DNA of 27,240 nt from a virus, in IMG/VR virus record IMGVR_UViG_3300045999_006612, positions 1 to 27,240 of that record. One strand, given 5' to 3'. Positions 22,001-27,240 of the stretch are shown here, in pieces; the first letter of the stretch is position 1; the number at the start of each line of letters is the position of its first letter. The notes beneath the pieces are model-generated. The model was not told the DNA's origin. It did no database searches and saw nothing but the letters and a program-made list of their open reading frames with translations. The position numbers and the translations under genes were made by a program.

Positions 22001-22363
22001 ACGTGGCTTATGATAAAAGCCTTCGTTCCAAGCAAGTTCCTGAAGAATGTTTATATTCTCAAGCCCCTTCTTATTCTTTGCAAGAAGGATGATGTGGTTG
22101 TAAGCCTGAATAGACTTATCTGTTTTAGATGAGCGGTCAAATCTATCAGTAGGTGAGATGTAAGCCTCAACGCCAAGGATTGGTTTGATGCCCAATTCTT
22201 TTGCTGCAATTTGCATTTCACGATGTGAGGACAATGTGCCATGATCTGTGATTGCAATTGCAGTTTGCCCAGCATCTAATGCAGCCTGACATAACTCTTT
22301 AGGTGAATTTAGTCCATCCATTAATGAATAATAGGAATGAACGTGTAAGTGTGTAAAGCTCAT
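19094..22363 (-). CDS. dnaE: DNA polymerase III alpha subunit (DnaE-type, C-family)
   Basis: A 1089-aa replicative polymerase. PHP domain: HLHVHSYYSLMDG at 5-17 and AITDHGTL at about 38, metal residues intact. Palm: GPGRGSAAGSLV near 376-387, catalytic PDIDTDF at about 417-423 and a third Asp in IGLIKLDALGLKTL. Near the C-terminus FVMFGMVKSIKRGNGWARVEL begins an OB fold. No clamp-binding pentapeptide was identified by eye. It is slightly shorter than E. coli DnaE (1160 aa), mainly at the tau-binding end. GGCGG precedes the ATG; tRNA-Leu is 24 bases upstream. It replaces polA-type polymerases used by many phages. Confidence 0.95.
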   Translation of the reverse strand: MSFTHLHVHSYYSLMDGLNSPKELCQAALDAGQTAIAITDHGTLSSHREMQIAAKELGIKPILGVEAYISPTDRFDRSSKTDKSIQAYNHIILLAKNKKGLENINILQELAWNEGFYHKPRIDREVLKEYAEGIIVLSGCLNGLISKSIEKGEFSEAKLILKDFSKTFGDDFYIEVQSHNPHEINSKLLELADELKIKAVATGDAHFAKEEDRILEEALLILSTSPKADKDMDFDMSRNMKNMLDRFNYLYPERRISFQNYNLFIQSREEIEADFKKALINRTDIFDNTMEIANKVQEYDFYQALDLLPVPKTDADERLRELAVKGLERLGKASDDIYTERMEEELSVIASKNFASYFLVVGDMINWAKDTGIRVGPGRGSAAGSLVCYALGITDVDPIKYDLLFFRFINPERNDFPDIDTDFEDRRRKEVKDYLKKKFKHVASISTYTYFKDKGVVRDAARVFMVPLQEVNRALKPVDTFEDFMESPNTRDFRLRYPEVVWLAERLRGRIRSVGVHAAGVVVAKDDLRKYAPVESREDAQDKVSGRIPVVAYDMDTVADIGLIKLDALGLKTLSVISDTLESIRKRHKKEIDLSSLSLDDPKVYQMLSEGYTKGVFQAEATPYTNLLMKMGVDKFEDLVASNALVRPGAMNTVGAAYINRKHGREAVDYSHKIMKQFTENTYGVIIYQEQVMQACVHLGGMSWSEADKVRKIIGKKKDAKEFDQFKDQFIAGASEHISQKKAEQLWHDFEAHAGYSFNRSHAVAYSMLSYYTAWLKSYYPLEFMFSILKNENDKDARTEYLIEAKRLGLRIMLPHINESDIYFSLQDDGIRFGLAEVKFISDSIANKIIDKRPFTDYADFIDKASKKGSGINSRAIAALNSIGGAAFEDNARTGDEKDNYYEYLGIPTFNLAGIPPRIKAQARPIDDFDDLGSFVMFGMVKSIKRGNGWARVELVDETGTIGLFHHEDTQIEPNQMYFILVGDNRIARYVNVKEIDPNAADLFVDYLYRKEYDLEEDEYIVVNFTNYKTKAGKMMSHIVLSNAQKELTRAIVFPTLYKMSLAKMREGMKCKVVLAKLDDGTLNVKEIK

Positions 22364-22387
22364 TTATTTCCGCCGTTTCTTTTCATG

Positions 22388-22460
22388 TACCAAAGGTGAG
22401 ATTCGAACTCACGCTGTATAGATTTTAAGTCTACCGCCTCTGCCGCTGGGCTACTCTGGC
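22388..22460 (-). tRNA. tRNA-Leu(UAA) with short variable loop
   Basis: Cloverleaf of 73 bases: acceptor GCCAGAG/CTTTGGT with a G-U first pair, anticodon arm GTAGA-CTTAAAA-TCTAT giving UAA (reads UUA), variable loop only ACAGC, T arm GTGAG-TTCGAAT-CTCAC, discriminator A73. Bacterial tRNA-Leu is class II with a long variable arm, so this is atypical, although A73 is what leucyl-tRNA synthetase needs. Charging could be by another synthetase; the anticodon is unambiguous. Confidence 0.9.
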
Positions 22461-22464
22461 ATAA

Positions 22465-22486
22465 GGGAGCAGAATACTCTGCTCCC
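22465..22486 (-). terminator. Strong hairpin between SSB-like gene and tRNA-Leu
   Basis: Nine-base perfect stem GGGAGCAGA/TCTGCTCCC with a four-base loop, 4 bases upstream of the tRNA. The following bases are TTAT, so the U-tract is weak; it may attenuate transcription or set a processing boundary for the tRNA. Confidence 0.55.
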
Positions 22487-22496
22487 CGCCAAAGAT

Positions 22497-23174
22497 TTAC
22501 CAGTCTAAGCTGCTACTTGTAGCAGTTGATGCCTGATCTTCTCCGCCTGAAGGCTCTCCCGAAAAGAATCCTTCTTGCTCTGTGTAAGGTAGGTCTCTTA
22601 CAGCAGATGTTTCAAGTTCATACAAATCTAATGATGAGTAGTCAAATGCTGCTTCATCCTTAGCTAATGGAATAATTGTATAACTTGTATCTGTCTTTGT
22701 ACCACTTCGCTTGATGCGCCACATTAAATTTGTAATGCTTCCCATTTCGCCAGCATATTCAATTAATGTTGGAGTAACAGTCTTTCCACTGCTACCCTGT
22801 GACAAAATTGCAACGTAGGGGTCTTCTTTGCCATCATCAACAAGTACATTGATATAAAGTCTTGAACGACCTTTCCACCCCGCCTTATAGTCCTTACGAT
22901 GTTGTTCGCAGCCCCAGCACTTACCTTGATCTTCCATTGTGCATAGCGCCTTACGTCGATAATCTTTTGGATTTGTATGTTCAACGGCAATAAAACCTAA
23001 ACCGTTCTTCTCATTGTAACTTGGCGAATCAGGATCAAGCTCCTGTAAAAATCTAATCTTAACGCTTTCGCCATCTTCTAGCTTTACCCAACGACCCTTT
23101 GTAGAATCTGACTCGTTGTATGCAGGCTTATCTAGTGCCTTATTTAAATCTTTTAGTCCTTTAACGATACCCAT
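22497..23174 (-). CDS. Single-stranded DNA-binding protein candidate
   Basis: A 225-aa protein with an OB-like body, a Cys cluster (LCTMEDQGKCWGCEQH, about 77-92) reminiscent of the zinc motif in T4 gp32-type proteins, and an acidic, Ser/Thr-rich tail ending SSLDW, like SSB tails that recruit partners. It stands between primase and polymerase with its own promoter, as an SSB would. No sequence signature proves it; it could also be a replisome-linked protein of another kind. Confidence 0.6.
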   Translation of the reverse strand: MGIVKGLKDLNKALDKPAYNESDSTKGRWVKLEDGESVKIRFLQELDPDSPSYNEKNGLGFIAVEHTNPKDYRRKALCTMEDQGKCWGCEQHRKDYKAGWKGRSRLYINVLVDDGKEDPYVAILSQGSSGKTVTPTLIEYAGEMGSITNLMWRIKRSGTKTDTSYTIIPLAKDEAAFDYSSLDLYELETSAVRDLPYTEQEGFFSGEPSGGEDQASTATSSSLDW

Positions 23175-23193
23175 TTTGTCTCCTTATGTAGTT

Positions 23194-23210
23194 GATGGTA
23201 TATATCCATC
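23194..23210 (-). repeat. Inverted repeat GATGG-7-CCATC in SSB-like leader
   Basis: GATGG (23194-23198) and CCATC (23206-23210) flank a TATATAT centre, just downstream of the expected start site near 23213. Could be an operator or a 5'-end RNA hairpin protecting the message. Chance cannot be excluded. Confidence 0.4.
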
Positions 23211-23219
23211 TGTATTACT

Positions 23220-23228
23220 ATTATATCA
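23220..23228 (-). promoter_or_regulatory. Extended -10 promoter (TGATATAAT) of the SSB/DnaE operon
   Basis: Perfect TGnTATAAT, its TGA doubling as the stop codon of the primase gene. The start is expected near 23213, with an AAGGAG ribosome site further on. Confidence 0.7.
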
Positions 23229-24224
23229 CTTATTCCAAGATCTGTATTCTATATCGGATACAGCATTTTTAATACAGGCTTTAATTTCTTCATCAGTCAT
23301 ATCGCCAGCATCTTTTGCATCATGTGGATATATCTTACCATATCCGTAAGAAGCCCACAAGATGTCTTTTGTTCTAAGTTTATTAGCTATACTTAAACCT
23401 AGTTCTCTTCCAGCCAGATCTGCGTCTGTCATTATAGTAATCCTATTAAAATATCTATTTAATATCTGCTGCTGCTCTTTAGATAAAAACCCACCTAATG
23501 TTGCAACAACGTTAGGAAAGCCTGCCTGATGAATTCTTATAGCATCAAAACTGGACTCAACTACGATAACATGGTCTCCAATTTTTTTAGCCTTGTGTAC
23601 ATTAAACATTGTCTTGCTCTTTGGAAGATTGGTGCTGTTTTTAAATGACTTACCTTCAATTGATCTTCCAACAATACCTATAGGCATTCCGTCTGGACTA
23701 TGCACTGGAACAGTGACCATGCCAGTATTTTTAGAATAGCCTAAATTAAAATCAATAATAGACTGGTTAAATATACTTCTAGATTTAAAATAATCTTGTC
23801 CCTCTGATGTTGAAATTAATTCATCGTGTAAACGGCTTAATGTATCTTGGGAAAACTCCTCAAACATTGGCTTATCTTCCATGGCATTTGCTAGCAACTC
23901 ATCAAAGTTTTCCAACACTTCGGTTTCTTTTGCAGATATAAACCTCATGGCCTCAAAATCATTCTTGTGACTTACCCTTTTAATTAGTTCAAGCAAAGTT
24001 CCAGCTTCACCGCATGACGGGTTAAAACAAATAAAGGCACCCTTTTCACGACTTACGCTAAAACTTGATGTATGTCTATTGGAATGAAATGGGCAGTAGC
24101 ATAGGTAATCATTTGAAGTTTCTCCAACTACATCTAATCCAAGTTCTTTTAGGATTGATTTGATGTGGGCTGGAGAGTATTGCGTGGAATCAACTTCCCT
24201 TGTGTTATGCCCTCTGATTGCCAT
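23226..24224 (-). CDS. dnaG: DnaG-type primase
   Basis: About 332 aa from the ATG at 24224 (a longer start at 24275 adds 17 residues; positions below use the longer form). CHC2 zinc motif CYCPFH...CFNPSC with C61, H64, C83 and C88. TOPRIM: VIVVESSFDAIRI with the catalytic Glu and TIMTDADLAGREL with DxD. No C-terminal helicase-binding domain as in long bacterial DnaG; the protein ends soon after TOPRIM, typical for phages. Makes RNA primers. It follows the DnaB-like helicase through a 100-aa gene. The shorter start still overlaps that gene by 76 bases. Confidence 0.93.
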   Translation of the reverse strand: MAIRGHNTREVDSTQYSPAHIKSILKELGLDVVGETSNDYLCYCPFHSNRHTSSFSVSREKGAFICFNPSCGEAGTLLELIKRVSHKNDFEAMRFISAKETEVLENFDELLANAMEDKPMFEEFSQDTLSRLHDELISTSEGQDYFKSRSIFNQSIIDFNLGYSKNTGMVTVPVHSPDGMPIGIVGRSIEGKSFKNSTNLPKSKTMFNVHKAKKIGDHVIVVESSFDAIRIHQAGFPNVVATLGGFLSKEQQQILNRYFNRITIMTDADLAGRELGLSIANKLRTKDILWASYGYGKIYPHDAKDAGDMTDEEIKACIKNAVSDIEYRSWNK

Positions 24225-24451
24225 GCCTTCTTCTTTCCTACATAAACTCCATGGAGTGTCATTAAGAACTTCCATGTCTCACCTGTGAATTCTACCGAAA
24301 ATGCTGGATCTATGTCAAGCACTTTTACATATCCTTTTGATCTCATGTCATGAGTTAACAGATTTTCATATTGTGGTCTTAAGCTAATAAGCTGTGCATT
24401 GTCATGAAACTCAACATTAATTTGAAACCTTTTAATTCTTCTGTGAGTCAT
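24149..24451 (-). CDS. Hypothetical protein between helicase and primase, 100 aa
   Basis: From M12 of the longer frame (ATG 24451; an upstream start at 24484 overlaps the helicase end further). Contains KRFQINVEFHDN, SKGYVKVLDIDPAFSVEF and HGVYVGKKKAWQSEG, ending ITQGKLIP. The VYVGKKKAW and GITQGKL segments recur in unnamed proteins of actinobacteriophage replication clusters, in my recollection. The out-of-frame overlap with primase is large, so confidence is modest. Confidence 0.6.
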   Translation of the reverse strand: MTHRRIKRFQINVEFHDNAQLISLRPQYENLLTHDMRSKGYVKVLDIDPAFSVEFTGETWKFLMTLHGVYVGKKKAWQSEGITQGKLIPRNTLQPTSNQS

Positions 24452-25676
24452 TTTGGAACGGATTCTCGTAAATCTCTTTAACAATACCTCTATTGATATC
24501 CCAATCTAGATATAGACCAAACTCGTGGCCGTGACGATTCTTTCTTGATACCACCTCAATCATGTTTGTTCCTGGATATCTGTGAACAGCCATAGCCATA
24601 TCAGCATCATACTCAATAGCCTTCGACCAAGCAACCTGGCTCATCATAGGTGGATTATCTTGATCAGATATATCGTCAGCAGTTGCTGCAGTAATATCAA
24701 TGATAGGAATGTTATTTGATACTGCAAGCAGCTTGAACTCACGAGAAATATTGCGGTTACGTTCTACTTCTGAATTGCTTCGCTTATTGTCGTTAAATAA
24801 CTGGTGGTAATCAAGAATAACCAAGTCTGGCTTATGCTGATCGATCTTACCCTGAATTGTTGCTGGTGTTACCTCTGTATTACCCTCATTAGAAACAAGT
24901 ATGAAACTATTTTTGTTTTCAAACTTCTTTGTACTCCATGAACGAAAATCGTCAATGTTAATATCGCCTTTAGAAAAATCGCTAGCCTTAAATAAACCAG
25001 AACCAAGCATTGTATAGATGCGGTCACGCATATTTTCTGGAGACATCTCAAGGGATACAATCATTGGTTTAAATCCTTGCTCCCATGCCTTGCATGCCAA
25101 GTAAGATGTAAACCACGTCTTACCACGGCCTGGCCAACCAATTGCTACAATTAAGTGTCCTGGAGCCATGCCAGTTGGATATGCTAAATCAATTGCTTCA
25201 AATCCAGTTTTAATTCCTGGAGATCCGCCCATTTCTGCAGAACGAATCTTAAGTGCATCCATATGCCTAATCGCTGACTCTGCATCAGTAATGTCTAAGT
25301 CACGAACATTATTTGTAAACCTGCTTAGGTTTGCTAATTGGCTTTGCATTTCTGCAAGCACTCTGGATGCAGCATCTTCTTTAAGCATAGATCCACTTTT
25401 AATAAGAATGTTCTTTAGCCTATTTGACAAGAACTCATTCTTAAGTTTATCAAGGTAGTAACCTGTTTCTGCTTTTACTTCTACTGGCTCAAAGTCTTTA
25501 AATCTTTCAATCAATACTCCAGCTTCTGGTACAGCCTTAAACTTATAATAATATGACTTAAGGCCTTCCCAAATATCTCTGTGTGAAGTAAAGAGCTCAT
25601 CTACGTTGTCTGCTAATAATGTGCTTATGTCTTTATTCTTACATACGGCAGATATTAATGTTGCTTCTGTATTCAC
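24432..25676 (-). CDS. dnaB: Replicative DNA helicase, DnaB-type
   Basis: A 414-aa helicase starting at GTG (25676). Walker A IGWPGRGKT near 179-187, DnaB motif MIVSLEMS, and Walker B DLVILDYHQLF near 280-290, followed by the motif with AWSKAIEYDADMAMAV. The N-terminal ~120 residues match DnaB's helical collar in length. It unwinds DNA ahead of the phage polymerase. GTGA overlap with the upstream gene and close spacing to primase support a primosome operon. Confidence 0.95.
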   Translation of the reverse strand: MNTEATLISAVCKNKDISTLLADNVDELFTSHRDIWEGLKSYYYKFKAVPEAGVLIERFKDFEPVEVKAETGYYLDKLKNEFLSNRLKNILIKSGSMLKEDAASRVLAEMQSQLANLSRFTNNVRDLDITDAESAIRHMDALKIRSAEMGGSPGIKTGFEAIDLAYPTGMAPGHLIVAIGWPGRGKTWFTSYLACKAWEQGFKPMIVSLEMSPENMRDRIYTMLGSGLFKASDFSKGDINIDDFRSWSTKKFENKNSFILVSNEGNTEVTPATIQGKIDQHKPDLVILDYHQLFNDNKRSNSEVERNRNISREFKLLAVSNNIPIIDITAATADDISDQDNPPMMSQVAWSKAIEYDADMAMAVHRYPGTNMIEVVSRKNRHGHEFGLYLDWDINRGIVKEIYENPFQNDSQKN

Positions 25677-25996
25677 TCTATTCCGCCATTCTCAACCATC
25701 TTTTTCGTTTCTTCTAATAACAAACGACGCTTCTGCTTATCCTTCTGTGCTTCAACCTCTACTGCATCCATCCTATCAAAATTATAGAAAAAGAATTGCA
25801 TTGGGTGTCCGCCCTTTGGCAATGAAAAATAATATACTAAAAGTTCCTTTGCACGATCAAATCCTACACTATCTATTACATCTTGCATAGCCCACTTTTC
25901 ACGAAATTTATTTATTTGTGGTGTGCGACCATATTTTTCTTTATATAAAGATTGATATAGGCTAATCAGAACATAAGGTTCTTTTTTATTTTCCAC
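25673..25996 (-). CDS. Putative helicase-loader-like protein, 107 aa
   Basis: Starts at GTG (25996). Helical and basic, with YKEKYGRTPQINKFREKW, then DVIDSVGFDRAKELLVYYFSL and a charged coiled C-terminal helix (EVEAQKDKQKRRLLLEE). Position immediately upstream of dnaB, with four-base overlap, is typical of phage loaders or replication initiators; the sequence has no AAA motif, so any loading role is inference. Confidence 0.55.
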   Translation of the reverse strand: MENKKEPYVLISLYQSLYKEKYGRTPQINKFREKWAMQDVIDSVGFDRAKELLVYYFSLPKGGHPMQFFFYNFDRMDAVEVEAQKDKQKRRLLLEETKKMVENGGIE

Positions 25997-26189
25997 GCTT
26001 TAGTTCTTCCTCCACCTCACGAGTTTTTTCAATAAGCTTATCTTCTACAAACTTATATACTCTTTCGGTGGCAGACTCAACATTTTCGCCAAGGCGCAAA
26101 TCATCCTCTACTCCAATGCCTATCTTGATGCTTTCATAGTTGCCTAGATTCCTTGTAAAGGATAGGTCTACTTTTACCTTTGTTGTCAT
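25986..26189 (-). CDS. Small conserved phage protein, 67 aa
   Basis: Begins at ATG 26189, which overlaps the upstream stop as TAATG (a start at 26204 is possible). VKVDLSFTRNLGNYESIKIGIGVEDD is a conserved-looking beta segment and the second half is a charged helix. The NLGNYES motif recurs in proteins of actinobacteriophage replication clusters. Function unknown. Confidence 0.65.
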   Translation of the reverse strand: MTTKVKVDLSFTRNLGNYESIKIGIGVEDDLRLGENVESATERVYKFVEDKLIEKTREVEEELKRGK

Positions 26190-26671
26190 TACTCCGCCTT
26201 CCATACAGGTACGAACTTTCCATCTTCTGTCTTAGTATACAATATAGTATTGTGTTTGAGAATAGCTAGCAATTCAGTTTTTGAAGGCAATTTTGAAGAG
26301 TGCCCATCATCTAAAATAAATTGATGCAATTCTAATATGTCTTTTTGATTAAACATATACTTAGACCATTTACTATCTGGATTTCCAATTGGATACACTC
26401 TATGAGGTACACGAATTTTTCCTTCAAGTATGTAGTCTTCAATAGTTACCTTGTGCTTACCTAGAATTTCCCCCACTTGGGAGGTGGTAAAAGCATTCTC
26501 CATGTATTTAATAACCTGAGAATAAGAATACATAACACGCTTTTTATCTGGATAGCACCAAGCAATGATCTCGTCTCTAGATCTTGATGACTTTAATACT
26601 TTATGTATTTTGTCATTTAAGAAGAAATAGAGAAACTTCTTCGGTGCTGGAGTTCTCTGTTGTCTAGCCAT
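26189..26671 (-). CDS. MerR/excisionase-like HTH protein
   Basis: A 160-aa protein. Residues about 60-120 (AFTTSQVGEILGKHKVTIEDYILEGKI, then NQKDILELHQFI) fit the MerR/Xis-type winged helix that reads TTxxVAxxLGxxxxTIxxYIxxGKI. The N-terminal 55 residues are basic and unassigned. Candidate regulator of the replication operon or origin-binding factor; targets unknown. Its start overlaps the zinc-ribbon gene by 55 bases. Confidence 0.75.
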   Translation of the reverse strand: MARQQRTPAPKKFLYFFLNDKIHKVLKSSRSRDEIIAWCYPDKKRVMYSYSQVIKYMENAFTTSQVGEILGKHKVTIEDYILEGKIRVPHRVYPIGNPDSKWSKYMFNQKDILELHQFILDDGHSSKLPSKTELLAILKHNTILYTKTEDGKFVPVWKAE

Positions 26672-26802
26672 TTTGCAAGCGCATTCGTTTCCTTATTAAT
26701 CATCCATCGTTTTCCACACATAACGCAGAATAGCTCCATGTGCAGTTTCTGTGAGAATACTCTATCAATGAATACTCTGCCATCACACTTCTTACATCTC
26801 AT
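26617..26802 (-). CDS. Zinc-ribbon protein, 61 aa
   Basis: Two knuckles, MRCKKC at 1-6 and CVMCGKRW at 26-33, make a classic four-Cys zinc ribbon, followed by NKETNALAKWL. Ribbons of this kind bind nucleic acid or RNA polymerase. ATG overlaps the phosphoesterase stop as TAATG. Its 3' end overlaps the HTH gene by 55 bases in another frame, longer than usual here, but the ribbon is intact. Confidence 0.7.
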   Translation of the reverse strand: MRCKKCDGRVFIDRVFSQKLHMELFCVMCGKRWMINKETNALAKWLDNRELQHRRSFSISS

Positions 26803-27240
26803 TATAAACTAAACAACTTTCCGTCGACTACACATGTATAATTTGGAGATACATGAATCATTTGAACGTGTGGATATTCTCCATTTTCAATATGAGCTAT
26901 AGCAAAACCTTTTTGCCAATCATGATGCTGAGTATATTTCATTCCTGGACCCTTTTCGTCACACATGTGACCAATTTCGTAGCCACGCAAAGTTTCACCC
27001 TCGCCATTGTTTCTAAGTTCATATGTTACCATATGTGAAGCAATTCTGTGTGAGTGTCCTCTAATTAATGAAACCTGCATATCTTCCATATCTTTTCTAA
27101 CAGCACCAGTTGCAGAAATAGAAAGTCCATGATGAACGTGAATGTCTCCAAAACGGCGGCGTGGAAGGCTGTCGTAATAAATATAATCATATCCCAATGA
27201 ATCTAGCGACCATAATGATTCTGGTGTAACTTCATTTCTT
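26802..27240 (-). CDS. Metallophosphoesterase (N-terminus off window)
   Basis: Open from the right edge to a stop at 26804-26802, with 145 codons seen and no start decided; a TTG at 27197 is not needed since the frame stays open upstream. IHVHHGLSISA and SLIRGHSHR are calcineurin-like phosphoesterase motifs (late His and GH[ST]H metal site). HDWQKGFAIAHI and CVVDGKLFSL close the fold. The earlier DxH and GNH motifs would lie outside the window. Phage members act on DNA or phosphoproteins; the substrate is unknown. Confidence 0.8.
   Translation of the reverse strand, partial: RNEVTPESLWSLDSLGYDYIYYDSLPRRRFGDIHVHHGLSISATGAVRKDMEDMQVSLIRGHSHRIASHMVTYELRNNGEGETLRGYEIGHMCDEKGPGMKYTQHHDWQKGFAIAHIENGEYPHVQMIHVSPNYTCVVDGKLFSL

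Overview
This AT-rich window looks like part of a large, tailed, probably lytic double-stranded DNA phage of an actinobacterium. Every gene I can support reads on the minus strand, mostly with 1-14 bp overlaps (TAATG and ATGA junctions). The phage call rests on a large terminase, a probable small terminase, a CHAP endolysin with membrane proteins beside it, a full replication set and four tRNAs. The actinobacterial host is an inference from a WhiB-type Fe-S regulator, a proteasome-like hydrolase and promoters whose -10 box sits only 6 bp before the ATG, as in leaderless transcripts. A low-GC freshwater actinobacterium is one guess; the sequence does not settle it.

Layout in transcription order, right to left. 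(1) 27240-23226, replication operon: metallophosphoesterase (cut by the right edge), zinc ribbon, MerR-like HTH protein, two small proteins (one perhaps a helicase loader), DnaB-like helicase, a small protein, DnaG-like primase. (2) 23225-18339, own extended -10 promoter: single-strand-binding-protein candidate, strong hairpin, tRNA-Leu(UAA) with a short variable loop, DnaE-type polymerase with PHP domain, two small proteins, MazG-like pyrophosphatase. (3) 18335-11692: RecA, zinc protein, PD-(D/E)XK resolvase candidate, unknown, XapX membrane protein, Cas4/RecB-like nuclease, zinc-finger protein, RuvC-like resolvase, a 48-aa HTH protein, then a sugar cassette (FkbM methyltransferase, TagD-like cytidylyltransferase, GT25-type glycosyltransferase) and a nucleotide-modification-like protein. 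(4) 11688-8013: PMI-type cupin, small and large terminase, small genes, tRNA-Met/Ile(CAU), tRNA-Arg(UCU), tRNA-Gly(UCC). (5) 8001-6761: Hsp20, then a promoter and a GC-rich structured leader with a terminator-like hairpin ahead of a thermonuclease, then an FmdB-like zinc ribbon. (6) 6752-2181: secreted PA14 protein with Pro/Glu/Thr repeats, membrane proteins, lipoprotein, endolysin, a 47-aa protein and a head-associated-like protein. (7) 2168-854: near-consensus sigma70-type promoter inside an inverted repeat, driving a WhiB operon. (8) 839-1: coiled-coil membrane protein and a proteasome-beta-like Ntn hydrolase cut by the left edge.

The phage brings its own polymerase, helicase, primase, SSB candidate, RecA and two resolvase-type nucleases, so replication and recombination look largely self-sufficient, although no sliding clamp is visible here. 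The sugar genes suggest glycan modification of virion or host surface. Points most worth a second look are the structured leader at 7368-7463, the Ntn hydrolase, the leaderless-type promoters, the odd tRNA-Leu and three conserved-looking genes of 47-54 codons. No integrase, CRISPR array, IS element or rRNA was found, and no gene-free stretch exceeds about 110 bases.
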